Below, one piece after another: positions 1 to 8,658 of a DNA stretch of 64,000 nt. Numbering within the stretch: position 1 is the first letter of the stretch; the number at the start of each line of letters is the position of its first letter. Source of the stretch: Flammeovirga sp. SJP92 (lineage in GTDB: Bacteria > Bacteroidota > Bacteroidia > Cytophagales > Flammeovirgaceae); contig NZ_LQAQ01000090.1 in assembly GCF_001583495.1 (NCBI RefSeq), positions 227,172 through 291,171 of the forward strand, read 5' to 3'. The notes below the pieces were generated by a model. That model made no database searches. It was not told the DNA's origin and saw only the letters and a program-made list of their open reading frames with translations. The translations under genes were made by a program, and so were the position numbers.

Positions 1-1454
1 TTAACGGTATAAATACCTGTTTCTTTAGTATAAGCAAAACCTTGTTGGTTGTTTCCTCTTTCTTTCACAAAAACAATAGTAGAATTGTCTTTAGAGAATT
101 GAGGTTTTCTATAAATTCCTTTAGGTAAGTCTAATGTAATAGGATTGACTTTCTTAGCCGTTAAATCAATTACATGTACTTTGCCTTTTTCGCTGTCTGA
201 CCATGAAACATAAACCATTTTAGTTCCGTCAGGTGAAATATTAGGCTCGTATTCAAAAGCATCATTTTGAGAAGTCAGACGAATAGGTTTGCCTTTTGGT
301 AATTTCTTCTCATAAAGGTAACCTGCTGCATGGAAATAGATCTTCTTTCCGTCTTTTGAAGTAATGACATTTCTTAATGCTTTCGCTGTAAAGTTCTCAG
401 GAGCCACTTCCTGTTTGAAACGCAATGAAGCTGTAAATTCTTGGTGAACTTTTGCTTTGAAAGGAATGATTTCTCCTTTTCCAGTAGCAACATCTACTTT
501 CCAGATTTTACCGCCTTTACCCCAAAGCACAATGTATTTGTCATCAGGAGTCCAAGCATATTTTGGAGAAGGACCGAAAATAGCCCATGCTTCTTGTTGA
601 TCTTTTTCTAATTGATCAAAAAGAGGACGTTGACTGTTCATCTCAAAATCATGGATAAATAACACAGACTTGTCACGAACTCTTCTAATAAAAGAAAGTT
701 TTTTGCCATCATGTGAAGGCATTGGGCCAATCGCACCGCCAGGACCGCTAACTACAGTTTTGATTTCGCCATTAATTCTATTGTAAGACTTAATGATGTA
801 AATCTGACTGTTAGGATCTTTGTTGTATTGGAAGAAACCACCTGGATAAACGTCTTCAACATAATACATATATTTTCCATCCGCAGAAACGACAGGTTGG
901 TTGATATCCTGTTGCTCATTTTTACGAGGAACTAATTCGATACCTTCACCACCAGAAATGTGATACATCCATAGTGCACCAGCTCCCAAAGACCTTGTGA
1001 AAGTATAGTGTTTACGAGCAATAATATACTGTCCGTCTTCACTCCAAGTAGGATTGTTGGTCAATCGGAATTTTTCTTTAGTGACTTGCTTAGGATTTTG
1101 AGCATCGCTGTCCATTACCCAAATGTTGTCACCACCGCCAGCATCCGAAGTGAAAACGATTTTCTTGCCATCAGGAGAAAACTTAGGTTGTGATTCCCAA
1201 GCCAAACCACCACGAAACAATTTTGCTTCACCTCCTGTGATCGGCATTGAGTAAATATCACCTAACATATCAAAAACGATAGTTTTTCCGTCAGGGCTGA
1301 TATCCAAATTCATCCATGTGCCTTCATCTGTTTCGAAGTCTACACTTTTAACCTCACGTTGAGGTTTCGTAATATCCCATTTCTCTTCTTTTTCCTGAGC
1401 GAAAGTCGCCAAAGCAAAGAGCAGGATTAATAAATTGGTTAATTGAAATTTCAT
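1..1454 (-). CDS. Secreted TolB/PD40 beta-propeller protein, C-terminus outside window
   Basis: Only the first 484 codons are present; the gene continues beyond position 1. An N-terminal signal peptide (hydrophobic stretch ending ALATFAQ) is followed by repeated blades of the PD40/WD40-like type. SPDGKKIVFTSD, SADGKYMYYV, SKDGKKIYFHA and SPDGTKMVYVSWS are the clear repeat cores. Such propellers occur in TolB, Tricorn-like proteases and a Bacteroidota family in which the propeller precedes a metal-dependent amidohydrolase. The catalytic part, if any, lies outside the window, so the activity cannot be assigned. The exported location is well supported. The start is the ATG directly before the signal peptide. 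Confidence 0.8.
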   Translation of the reverse strand, partial: MKFQLTNLLILLFALATFAQEKEEKWDITKPQREVKSVDFETDEGTWMNLDISPDGKTIVFDMLGDIYSMPITGGEAKLFRGGLAWESQPKFSPDGKKIVFTSDAGGGDNIWVMDSDAQNPKQVTKEKFRLTNNPTWSEDGQYIIARKHYTFTRSLGAGALWMYHISGGEGIELVPRKNEQQDINQPVVSADGKYMYYVEDVYPGGFFQYNKDPNSQIYIIKSYNRINGEIKTVVSGPGGAIGPMPSHDGKKLSFIRRVRDKSVLFIHDFEMNSQRPLFDQLEKDQQEAWAIFGPSPKYAWTPDDKYIVLWGKGGKIWKVDVATGKGEIIPFKAKVHQEFTASLRFKQEVAPENFTAKALRNVITSKDGKKIYFHAAGYLYEKKLPKGKPIRLTSQNDAFEYEPNISPDGTKMVYVSWSDSEKGKVHVIDLTAKKVNPITLDLPKGIYRKPQFSKDNSTIVFVKERGNNQQGFAYTKETGIYTV

Positions 1455-1490
1455 TTATAATAATTAGAAGTTAATTGAATTGTTTCCGTA

Positions 1491-1514
1491 GGGGCAGACC
1501 TATGTGTCTGCCCG
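1491..1514. repeat. REP-like hairpin element
   Basis: An 8-bp perfect inverted repeat, GGGCAGAC at 1492-1499 and GTCTGCCC at 1506-1513, encloses a 6-nt loop. It is GC-rich against an AT-rich background and lies between the nadE stop and the start of the propeller gene. The GGGGCAGAC..GTCTGCCCC type of sequence resembles short dispersed palindromes seen in many bacterial genomes. No second copy was noticed in this window. Confidence 0.5.
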
Positions 1515-1618
1515 TCCAGAGTCCAAGCGTCTACCAATGCAAAAAATGCAGGTGTCAGCCCTTATTGTATTAATGTACATTCCCCATGAATTGGTAAAAA
1601 AGAGAATGATGTTGTTTT

Positions 1619-3613
1619 TTATTTCAAATCAGAAAGCTCAGATGCAAACCCACCACTTAAAATAGGGAATCTGCACCAAGTCTTAGGATCAAGGTTTTTA
1701 TCGTCTAAATGGAAAGAAGGAGCATAACGCTCACGTTTCCATTGATTTCTACTCCAAAGTCTAAAGAACTTTGTAATCCATTGATGTACCGCTTCTCTAG
1801 GAGTATCAGGATGATTGGCTTGCACAAATAGAAGGCATTCTTGAGGTGATTTCTTATCACGAATGGCTAACTTTTCAATTTCTTCCAATACATCATAAGG
1901 CATTAAATCCGCTTCATCTGTTTGTTTAGAATCCGCAGGACGAAGCTCTGCAGTTGGCTGTTGTTCATTGACGAAAGAAAGGGCAGGGATATTCCATTTA
2001 CCATCCAAACCGTCTTTTTCCATCCATCTCAACCAGCTTCTCAAGTAATTTTTATCAATGCCAGCAATCGGGCTTAAACCTCCACTCGTATCACCATCCA
2101 TAGTAGCATAACCCACGGCAGCTTCAGAACGGTTGGAAGTAGAAAGGAGTAAGGCTCCGTTTATATTCGCTAACATCCAAACTGAAGGGGCACGTACCCT
2201 CGCTTGTATATTTTGTAAAGTAATATCGTCTTGTTCCCAAGTCAATTCACGGTCGATCGCTGTTTCAATGGCGTTCAAATACCCTTTGAACATTGGGTTG
2301 ACATTCACATTATAGAATGTTGCTCCAACTGCTTCCGCTAATGACTTTGCAGCGTTGAAAGTGACATCGCCACTGTTTTCAGTCGGTTGGTAAGCTGTAG
2401 TCAACACTTTATTACAAATTTCTTTGATGGAGTTGCAGTCCTTTAAAGAAGCGAAATAGCCTAATTTTTCTTTAAACCCTTCCAATCCTAAATCTTCAAC
2501 GCCCATCTCAATCATCAAGTGAATCAATGTCACTATTGCAGAAGAATCGGCACCGCCAGAAAGAGAAACAACGAATCCTTTTGAATAACTTTTTCGCATA
2601 TAATCAAAAAGACCTAAAGCTACTGCTCTTCCAAATTCTTCCTCTTTAATATACTTTGAATGCTCCCAGGATGCTTCAGAAGGTGAATGCTTTTCAGGTA
2701 CAGTTTGAGGGATGGTAAAGTCAGAATTGATCACTTCAATATTGGAAGTTCCTGTATTAGAAGTATGACTTTGAATTTGAGCTAAACGAGCAATGTCTAA
2801 ATCAAAAGTAGCTGTAGTGACTTTACAGTTTTTGAAAGAGAAACGCTTACTGATGGCCAAAAGATTCCCAGATAAAGCAATCATTACACCACCGTCATAG
2901 ATCGCTCTTCCAGATTCATTTCCTAAAAGATTGGCATAAATATATCCCACACCATACGCTCTTGAACCTTCCAAAACAAAACGCTTACGAACATCCAATT
3001 TATCAAAAGCAAAGTGACTCGCTGAAGGGTTTAAGATAATATCAACCCCATTTTGATAAAGAGAACGACCCGGGCGATTGGCTACCCAAGCATCTTCACA
3101 AATTTCAAAACCAATACGAACACCGTTGACATCGAATAATAAATCCCCGATAGGGAAAGTAGAAGCCCCTAAAGTATTTTCGTAAGATTTATCTAATTTG
3201 ATTTTTGAAACTTCGCCACCTTCCCAAGGCGTAAACCATCTTGGTTCATAATGAATGCCGTTTCCTGCTAAATGTTTCTTGGCTACAAAACCTAGAATTT
3301 TCTGGTCTGCAATTAATGCAACAGTATTATATAATTTGTTTTTATGACGTAATGGAAGTCCTACAGAAATAACAATGTCTTTGGTGTGAGGCAATAAATC
3401 ACCTAGTAATTTTAGAGACTGTTGTTCTGTATTGGGAGAATAAAAAGCATCTTCACATCCGTAACCTGATAAACATAATTCGGGAAGGCATAAGATACTT
3501 ACATTTTCTTCTTTGGCAGTCGTAATTGCCTGTAATATATTTTGAAAGTTGTTGTTCCAATCTAAAGGAGTCTGATTCAGCTCAGCACCACCAACTTTAT
3601 ATAAATTCATCAT
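1619..3613 (-). CDS. nadE: Glutamine-dependent NAD+ synthetase
   Basis: This 664-residue enzyme catalyses the last step of NAD biosynthesis, amidating deaminido-NAD+ with ammonia released from glutamine (EC 6.3.5.1) in the cytosol. The N-terminal half is a nitrilase-fold glutaminase with the glutamate motif LPELCLSGYG (about residue 46) and the cysteine nucleophile motif GFEICEDAW (about 172). The C-terminal half is the ATP-pyrophosphatase synthetase domain with P-loop SLSGGADSSA near residue 354, plus STSNRSEAAVGYATMDGD further on. The length matches the two-domain glutamine-dependent form rather than the short ammonia-dependent form. The start has two adjacent ATG codons; the first is used here. 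It is probably a single transcript, since terminators and a -7 box flank it. Confidence 0.95.
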   Translation of the reverse strand: MMNLYKVGGAELNQTPLDWNNNFQNILQAITTAKEENVSILCLPELCLSGYGCEDAFYSPNTEQQSLKLLGDLLPHTKDIVISVGLPLRHKNKLYNTVALIADQKILGFVAKKHLAGNGIHYEPRWFTPWEGGEVSKIKLDKSYENTLGASTFPIGDLLFDVNGVRIGFEICEDAWVANRPGRSLYQNGVDIILNPSASHFAFDKLDVRKRFVLEGSRAYGVGYIYANLLGNESGRAIYDGGVMIALSGNLLAISKRFSFKNCKVTTATFDLDIARLAQIQSHTSNTGTSNIEVINSDFTIPQTVPEKHSPSEASWEHSKYIKEEEFGRAVALGLFDYMRKSYSKGFVVSLSGGADSSAIVTLIHLMIEMGVEDLGLEGFKEKLGYFASLKDCNSIKEICNKVLTTAYQPTENSGDVTFNAAKSLAEAVGATFYNVNVNPMFKGYLNAIETAIDRELTWEQDDITLQNIQARVRAPSVWMLANINGALLLSTSNRSEAAVGYATMDGDTSGGLSPIAGIDKNYLRSWLRWMEKDGLDGKWNIPALSFVNEQQPTAELRPADSKQTDEADLMPYDVLEEIEKLAIRDKKSPQECLLFVQANHPDTPREAVHQWITKFFRLWSRNQWKRERYAPSFHLDDKNLDPKTWCRFPILSGGFASELSDLK

Positions 3614-3638
3614 AAATAATCTGTAATTCTATTTTGTG

Positions 3639-3646
3639 CAAATGTA
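3639..3646 (-). promoter_or_regulatory. Candidate -7 box for nadE
   Basis: On the minus strand this reads TACATTTG, matching the Bacteroidota TAnnTTTG -7 element. It lies 26 bp upstream of the nadE start codon. No clear -33 TTTG is found at the expected 19-bp spacing, so the support is partial. Confidence 0.4.
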
Positions 3647-3694
3647 CGATTTATTTAGATGAAAATGGAGTAGGTAATAATAAGTCGATAACAA

Positions 3695-3723
3695 AGAAAA
3701 GAGACATGTTTGATGCATGCCTC
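3695..3723 (-). terminator. Rho-independent terminator of the MFS gene
   Basis: In the minus-strand RNA, GAGGCAUG pairs with CAUGUCUC around a 7-nt loop, followed by a U-rich run. One pair is G-U in this strand but A-C in the other, so it fits minus-strand transcription, just after the MFS stop at 3750. Confidence 0.55.
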
Positions 3724-3749
3724 TAATTATCACTATTATTTCAAAAGAT

Positions 3750-5030
3750 TTATACCTTTTTGAAAGTTTCTTTTAAGCTAATCGAACAGATACAAGCTAA
3801 AATAAAGGCAATTGGCATAACCCATATTGCAGCTTGGAAAGCGGTTTGTAATGCTTCAGGAGTAGAATTTTCATGACCTCCAAAATAAGAGACTAACCAC
3901 CCAAATAATGGTTGTCCTACAGCACCAATCCCCATTAAGACTACTGCTGATAAACCATTTGCAGTACCTAATACTTCGTCATTGTTGGATTCTCCAATGA
4001 CTGGGTAGCCGATTGTTTGTGCGGCAGTAATGATTCCTAGTAATAAAAATAAAGTATAGAAGTAGGTAGCCCCTGTTGAGATAGGGAACATGATCAATAG
4101 CATAATCGCTAATGATAACACTGCTCCGCCTAACATCGCTTTCTTTCTAGATTGTAGTTGATCTGAAATCCATCCACACAAAGGTGAACCGATCATAGTA
4201 CCGATAAAAATCATCCCGATAATACCAGTAGAAGTAGCTTCTGAAAAATCTGGATTGACGAATTTAAGATATGTGGTTCCCCAAACTGCTCCTAGTAAAA
4301 GAACAGAAAGATTAAGTAAACCGATATAAAGACCCGCTAGCCAATTTTGAGAATTTGAAGCAGCTAATTTTAAACCTTCAATAAGAGATAATCCATTATC
4401 TTCTTCTTGGTTTCCGTTTTCATCTTCAGGGCTGTCTTTGACAAAAAGTGCAATCAAGATGAATATAACAATACCAATGCCTCCATTGATGAGCATGGTC
4501 GTTTGTCCACCAAATGTATCTAAAAGCATTAAAACAGGAGCCCCTGAAACCCATCCGCCGAATACTGCAAATGTCACCAAAAGGCCTGAAATTAAGGCTA
4601 ATTTTGATGAAGGAAACCATCTTGGAGCCAATCGGAAAGGAGCCATAAATGCTACACAATGAGCTATTCCAAGTGTGAATCGTAGGACAGAGGCAATTAA
4701 AACGTTATCCGTTAATGCAGTTCCAAAAACACAAACCACAGCAACGGCACACATACTTAATACCACTTTTTTGACAGAAACTTTATCGAGAAGCACACCA
4801 ACAGGAATTAATAATAATACCGTTCCGTAAAGAAAAGTACCTGCAAAAGATCCAAATTCTGAAACTGTACTTAATGCCAATTTGTCCATGAAAAAACCTT
4901 TCATCGCTTCAGTACTAAAAAGCGTCATTTGTATGAAGCTGTAAAAAAAGAAGGCTCCTGCTGAAAAAACAGCTAGAATTGATTTTAATGAAATGGATTG
5001 TTGTTCCTGTTGTGTCGCTACCGTTGCCAT
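3750..5030 (-). CDS. Major facilitator superfamily transporter
   Basis: A 426-residue polytopic inner membrane protein with about twelve hydrophobic segments in two halves, separated by an acidic cytoplasmic loop near residues 195-210 (KDSPEDENGNQEEDNG). The loop between the second and third segments contains PVGVLLDKVSVKK, a variant of the MFS motif A (GxLxDRxGRR). GWISDQLQSRKKA in the second half is the equivalent repeat. The substrate cannot be told from sequence. Related Bacteroidota proteins are annotated as nitrate/oxalate-type or organic anion carriers, but nothing here decides. It is monocistronic, upstream of nadE and separated from it by a terminator. Confidence 0.85.
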   Translation of the reverse strand: MATVATQQEQQSISLKSILAVFSAGAFFFYSFIQMTLFSTEAMKGFFMDKLALSTVSEFGSFAGTFLYGTVLLLIPVGVLLDKVSVKKVVLSMCAVAVVCVFGTALTDNVLIASVLRFTLGIAHCVAFMAPFRLAPRWFPSSKLALISGLLVTFAVFGGWVSGAPVLMLLDTFGGQTTMLINGGIGIVIFILIALFVKDSPEDENGNQEEDNGLSLIEGLKLAASNSQNWLAGLYIGLLNLSVLLLGAVWGTTYLKFVNPDFSEATSTGIIGMIFIGTMIGSPLCGWISDQLQSRKKAMLGGAVLSLAIMLLIMFPISTGATYFYTLFLLLGIITAAQTIGYPVIGESNNDEVLGTANGLSAVVLMGIGAVGQPLFGWLVSYFGGHENSTPEALQTAFQAAIWVMPIAFILACICSISLKETFKKV

Positions 5031-5309
5031 AAAAAAAATGTTTGTTGAAATAATTCATGCTTCAAACAAATATCCCTTTTACAGCTTAAAATAATTGGTA
5101 CTGATTTAACGAATAGTAGTATGATTTTAGCCAAAGAGAAGTCTCTTGTTCTGTTTTTCTTTGAAATAGATATATAATTACATGAATTAAGAGTAATTTT
5201 CCCCTCATTACATTTTGATTTATGAATTAAGGGGAATTAATCTAGTTAAAAATTGTAGTACTTAAATTATTTTTAATTTGTCATGGAATGAAGTTCCGTT
5301 TCTAACTGA

Positions 5310-5900
5310 ATGCATGTATTTATGATTATTTTAATAGTCTTAACCATAATGCTGGTTTTACTTTGTTTGATTTGGGGACATTTCCTTTTTATCAATATTA
5401 TGAAAAAACGGTATACTTGGTCTGCTTTTTTGGTGAGCATCACTGTCTTTCTTTTTTGGAAGTTGCTATCTTTTTTTTACTTAACAAGTTATTCTAGAGA
5501 GGTTTGGTGGGAGGAAAATAGTAGAGATATTCTTGGTGTTGAAGCTGATTTTGAGGAACAGGATTATATAAATATCAACTTTTTGGGTTCTTCTGTAGGT
5601 AAATATCAGATTGAAACTATTAGCCCTCAAAATATTGTAAATAGTGATTTTGTTAAATACTTTCCCTCGTTTTCCTTTGCAAATCATAAGTGGAAAGGAA
5701 CGCCAGTTTTTGTAACCTATGATATGGAAAAATGTCTTGAAAATGGGGGGAGTTTAGGGGAAGAAATAAAAGAGAAGTTAGAGTCAATGGGTTATTACTA
5801 TGCTTATAAAGAGGGGGATATTGAAGGATCAATAGAGAACCTGTTTTTATTTGATCCGGAAGAAAAGAATTTTTATTTTTTATCCAATTTTAAAAAATAA
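5310..5900 (+). CDS. Hypothetical membrane-anchored protein
   Basis: This 196-residue protein has two hydrophobic segments at the N-terminus (about residues 3-23 and 34-55), followed by an acidic soluble domain of about 140 residues rich in aromatic residues and ending near FYFLSNFKK. No family is recognised. The soluble part contains two short repeats of an EE(K/D)..F pattern, but no catalytic motif is visible. Codon use looks like that of its neighbours, and the reading frame is open from a good ATG. It is a solitary plus-strand gene between two minus-strand units, and its stop overlaps the A-run next to the terminator of the convergent operon. Confidence 0.6.
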   Translation: MHVFMIILIVLTIMLVLLCLIWGHFLFINIMKKRYTWSAFLVSITVFLFWKLLSFFYLTSYSREVWWEENSRDILGVEADFEEQDYININFLGSSVGKYQIETISPQNIVNSDFVKYFPSFSFANHKWKGTPVFVTYDMEKCLENGGSLGEEIKEKLESMGYYYAYKEGDIEGSIENLFLFDPEEKNFYFLSNFKK

Positions 5901-5925
5901 AAAAAGCCATCAAAATCATGATGGC
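5900..5925 (-). terminator. Terminator of the murB-NlpC operon
   Basis: GCCATCA (5906-5912) pairs with TGATGGC (5919-5925) around a 6-nt loop. On the minus strand the hairpin is followed by a run of T residues (the A-run at 5900-5905). It lies about 270 bp downstream of the last operon gene (stop at 6197), and the intervening 5926-6196 holds no ORF that I recognise. Confidence 0.65.
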
Positions 5926-6196
5926 CACGGCTAGTTCCGGCTAAATTGTTGAAAGTAATTTCATCAATAAGTGATGTTAACTTAAATTTCTCATGATTTC
6001 AGGTAAAAATCGGTGAGAACATGATTAACCATTTTTGCAGTAACATATTGATGTTAATACAATTTAAACATTTTTAAAGCTTTAATCCAAATCAATGATT
6101 TATAAATTTGCTAAAAAATGAGTATTTCTTTTATGGAATTGACAATTTATGTGTATACACATTGTTAGTAGTATTGTGAAAATATTTAAAAATTCC

Positions 6197-6979
6197 TTAA
6201 ATAAATTTTTTAGATATTCTCATGATATGAGAAAGTTCATGAGTTTGCTTTCCTTCTCTATTACTAAATATGCCTTTCGTATTTAAAATATCTTCTCTTA
6301 CAAAGTGAGAGGAGTGAATTATTTTACCTTCACCTGATATTATACCAACGTGTGTTATCCTTCCTTTCTCATTGTGAAAGTAGGCAAGATCACCCGGTTT
6401 AGCATCAGCGAATGATACTTTTGTTCCAATTTCTGCTTGCTGATAGGCATCTCTTGGAAGTGTGATTCCATGAGCTCCCATTACAGTTTGTGCAAAACCT
6501 GAACAATCAATGCCAAAAATAGATCGACCTCCCCAAAGGTAAGGTACCCCCATATACTTTTCAGCCGTACTTAAAGGGTGGTCTTCATTTTTAGAAGGCA
6601 TTACGCTGTGCAGTTGAGCATATTTCAATTGCATCGAATTGCACTTTTCATAATGAAAAGGCAGGGTAGAGCCAACAGATAAATGAATGGTTTTCTGATT
6701 GTCAAAAATGGGATAAATCAATCGAGTGACAACAGGATGCTCCTCTTTTATATATCTTTCTGCATATTCAGGGGCAACTTCATTATGTTGGCCGTAAGTG
6801 ATCCATCCTTCGTAATTATCTTTGATCATTTTGATATGGATCCACTCTTTTTTTTCATCAATGGATAAAACTTTATACAATTCTCCATACAACAACTGTG
6901 TTGTCATTTCTGAAGAATGTGCAGCTTCTCCTCTTACCGCTAGGGTACTATATATACAAAGTCCAAATGTTGGCTTCAT
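6197..6979 (-). CDS. NlpC/P60 family cell-wall hydrolase
   Basis: This 260-residue protein has SH3b-like modules in the N-terminal half (WIHIKMIKDNYEGWI is a typical bacterial SH3 core) and a C-terminal NlpC/P60 cysteine peptidase domain from about residue 140. The catalytic cysteine is in GIDCSGFAQ and the histidine in RITHVGIISG, with a downstream histidine in KIIHSSHF. YLWGGRS precedes the cysteine as usual. The family cleaves gamma-D-Glu-meso-DAP bonds in peptidoglycan peptides. There is no obvious signal peptide, which suggests either cytosolic muropeptide recycling or an export route not visible here. It overlaps the upstream beta-barrel gene by ATGA, the last gene of a murB-led operon. 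Confidence 0.88.
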   Translation of the reverse strand: MKPTFGLCIYSTLAVRGEAAHSSEMTTQLLYGELYKVLSIDEKKEWIHIKMIKDNYEGWITYGQHNEVAPEYAERYIKEEHPVVTRLIYPIFDNQKTIHLSVGSTLPFHYEKCNSMQLKYAQLHSVMPSKNEDHPLSTAEKYMGVPYLWGGRSIFGIDCSGFAQTVMGAHGITLPRDAYQQAEIGTKVSFADAKPGDLAYFHNEKGRITHVGIISGEGKIIHSSHFVREDILNTKGIFSNREGKQTHELSHIMRISKKFI

Positions 6980-7644
6980 TGAATTCTATTTTTTTTCTTT
7001 GTGGCAAAGCTGATACTGGCTGTAATACTAAAATTACTAGAAGTATTCGGTACAGTGTAAATATCATAATGACTTTCGATGTAATAGTAATTCAGAACAA
7101 TCTCAAGTGAGACTCTGGGTGTCCAGAAATTACCAAATCCAAGACTCACACCATATACATTTCCATAGCCATCAAACTTTGCTGTATTATCTTGTACGGT
7201 GTAGGTAACGCGTGTTTTACTTCTCGCGTAGGATAACTCTCCAAAAATACCATTTTTTAAGTATTTTCTCACCCTTGGACCTCCACCTAAAAAAGTTTCT
7301 ATGTTTTTATTATCGTAAGTAAAAGATAAAGTTCTCAATCCTCCATGAACAAAACCACCAATCATCAGTTCATCAATAATAAAATAACCAGCATATAGAT
7401 TTCCAAATGCGTCAATCAGTACATTACTGTTTGTGAAACCTAAATTTCGGTTTTGATAAGCAAAGCCTAGACCGTAGCCAAAGCCCGTTAATATTTGTTT
7501 CTTGGAAGTTTGGACAATAAAGTTCTCGTCCTCATCGGAATGAGCTAGCGTTTGAGATCTATCTTTGTTTTGTGCTAATCCAATTGTGCTGAAAATCAGA
7601 AGACAGATAAATAAAAAAGGGAGTAATAAATTTTTGTAGTTCAT
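6976..7644 (-). CDS. Outer membrane beta-barrel protein
   Basis: A 222-residue protein with a clear signal peptide (hydrophobic residues 8-22, cleavage near GLAQ) followed by alternating amphipathic strands with many Tyr, Phe and Gly, as expected for a small outer membrane barrel (OMP_b-brl-like). Examples are ILTGFGYGLGFAY, LMIGGFVHGGLRTL and VYGVSLGFGNFW. The C-terminal strand ends with ITASISFATKK, so a charged tail follows the last strand. No specific function can be given. Its ATG abuts the stop of the K+ channel gene directly, and its stop overlaps the NlpC/P60 start, which implies translational coupling. Confidence 0.75.
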   Translation of the reverse strand: MNYKNLLLPFLFICLLIFSTIGLAQNKDRSQTLAHSDEDENFIVQTSKKQILTGFGYGLGFAYQNRNLGFTNSNVLIDAFGNLYAGYFIIDELMIGGFVHGGLRTLSFTYDNKNIETFLGGGPRVRKYLKNGIFGELSYARSKTRVTYTVQDNTAKFDGYGNVYGVSLGFGNFWTPRVSLEIVLNYYYIESHYDIYTVPNTSSNFSITASISFATKKKNRIQ

Positions 7645-8658
7645 CTAAATCTTTGATAAGCGTTCTTGAATATACGCTTTTTCCTCCGAATTTGTCATAA
7701 TCACCAATACAGATTCACTTTTTAATACCGTATTGATGTCTGGTTTGAATTGCCAATCGTCACCATTTCTTATAGCCAAAATCAGTGTAGATGGAAGGTT
7801 ATGAATTTCTAAAGCTTCAAGTTTATGACCAGAACACGATTCATTAACGTGAATTTCTTCTAGCCTGAAAAACTCTGTCTTTTCCCTTCTAATGGCATCA
7901 ATAAATGTAGTGATAGTAGGGCGAAGCATTTCCATGGCCATTCTTCGGCCTCCAATAGAGTGAGGGGATACAACCTCATTGGCTCCAACTGAAATCAACT
8001 TTTCTTTGAAAGATGGAAATTTATTGGCAGAAACAATTCGAGTAGTGGCATTGAGTTGTCTGGAAGATAATGTAGTTACAAGATTGAGATTGTCATCATT
8101 TGTGCAGACAAATACTCCTTCTGCTTTTTCGATTCCTGCAGAAATTAAAGTGTCATCAACAGTACAATCACCAACAATTCCGTAAGCATGTTTATAGCTC
8201 TTTCTATGTTTAAGATAAACTTCATTGTCTTTTTCTATAAAAACAAATGGTTTTTCCCTTTTATCAAGCTCTTCTGCGATTTTTAATCCTACTCTTCCTA
8301 AACCGCATATAATGAGATGTTTGTCTAGTTTATTGATCATGCGTAAACTTCGTCTTTTGATAAACTCCTCTTGAATATGACCTTCTAAAAAGAAAGCAGA
8401 TAAAGAGGTGGCAATATAGGTGAAAGTACCAATTCCACTAAATGCTATAAAAATAGCAAAAAACCTTCCAATGGGGTTATTGTCCAACGGAATAACCTCA
8501 CCATAACCGATAGTGGTGATAGTGATTGCAGTCATGAAGAATGCGTCAATTGGTTCTACAGGTGTACTGGATGTAGCCATAAAACCAATTGTTCCCATTA
8601 GCAGTATAAAGAGAATAACTCCAAAGGCAGGTAATATTTTGGATATTATGGGTCTCAT
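7645..8658 (-). CDS. Ligand-gated K+ channel with RCK/TrkA domain
   Basis: This 337-residue protein has two transmembrane helices flanking a pore loop with the selectivity filter TITTIGYGEVIP (near residue 50). A cytosolic RCK module follows, with Rossmann motif ICGLGRVGLKIAEEL (about 115-130), an acidic residue at the end of strand 2 (FIEKDNE) and a C-terminal TrkA-C-like domain (about 250-337). This is the MthK/Kch-type layout for a potassium channel gated by Ca2+, nucleotides or another ligand. The gene lies between murB and the barrel gene with no intergenic base on either side, which is an unusual location for a K+ channel. Confidence 0.9.
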   Translation of the reverse strand: MRPIISKILPAFGVILFILLMGTIGFMATSSTPVEPIDAFFMTAITITTIGYGEVIPLDNNPIGRFFAIFIAFSGIGTFTYIATSLSAFFLEGHIQEEFIKRRSLRMINKLDKHLIICGLGRVGLKIAEELDKREKPFVFIEKDNEVYLKHRKSYKHAYGIVGDCTVDDTLISAGIEKAEGVFVCTNDDNLNLVTTLSSRQLNATTRIVSANKFPSFKEKLISVGANEVVSPHSIGGRRMAMEMLRPTITTFIDAIRREKTEFFRLEEIHVNESCSGHKLEALEIHNLPSTLILAIRNGDDWQFKPDINTVLKSESVLVIMTNSEEKAYIQERLSKI

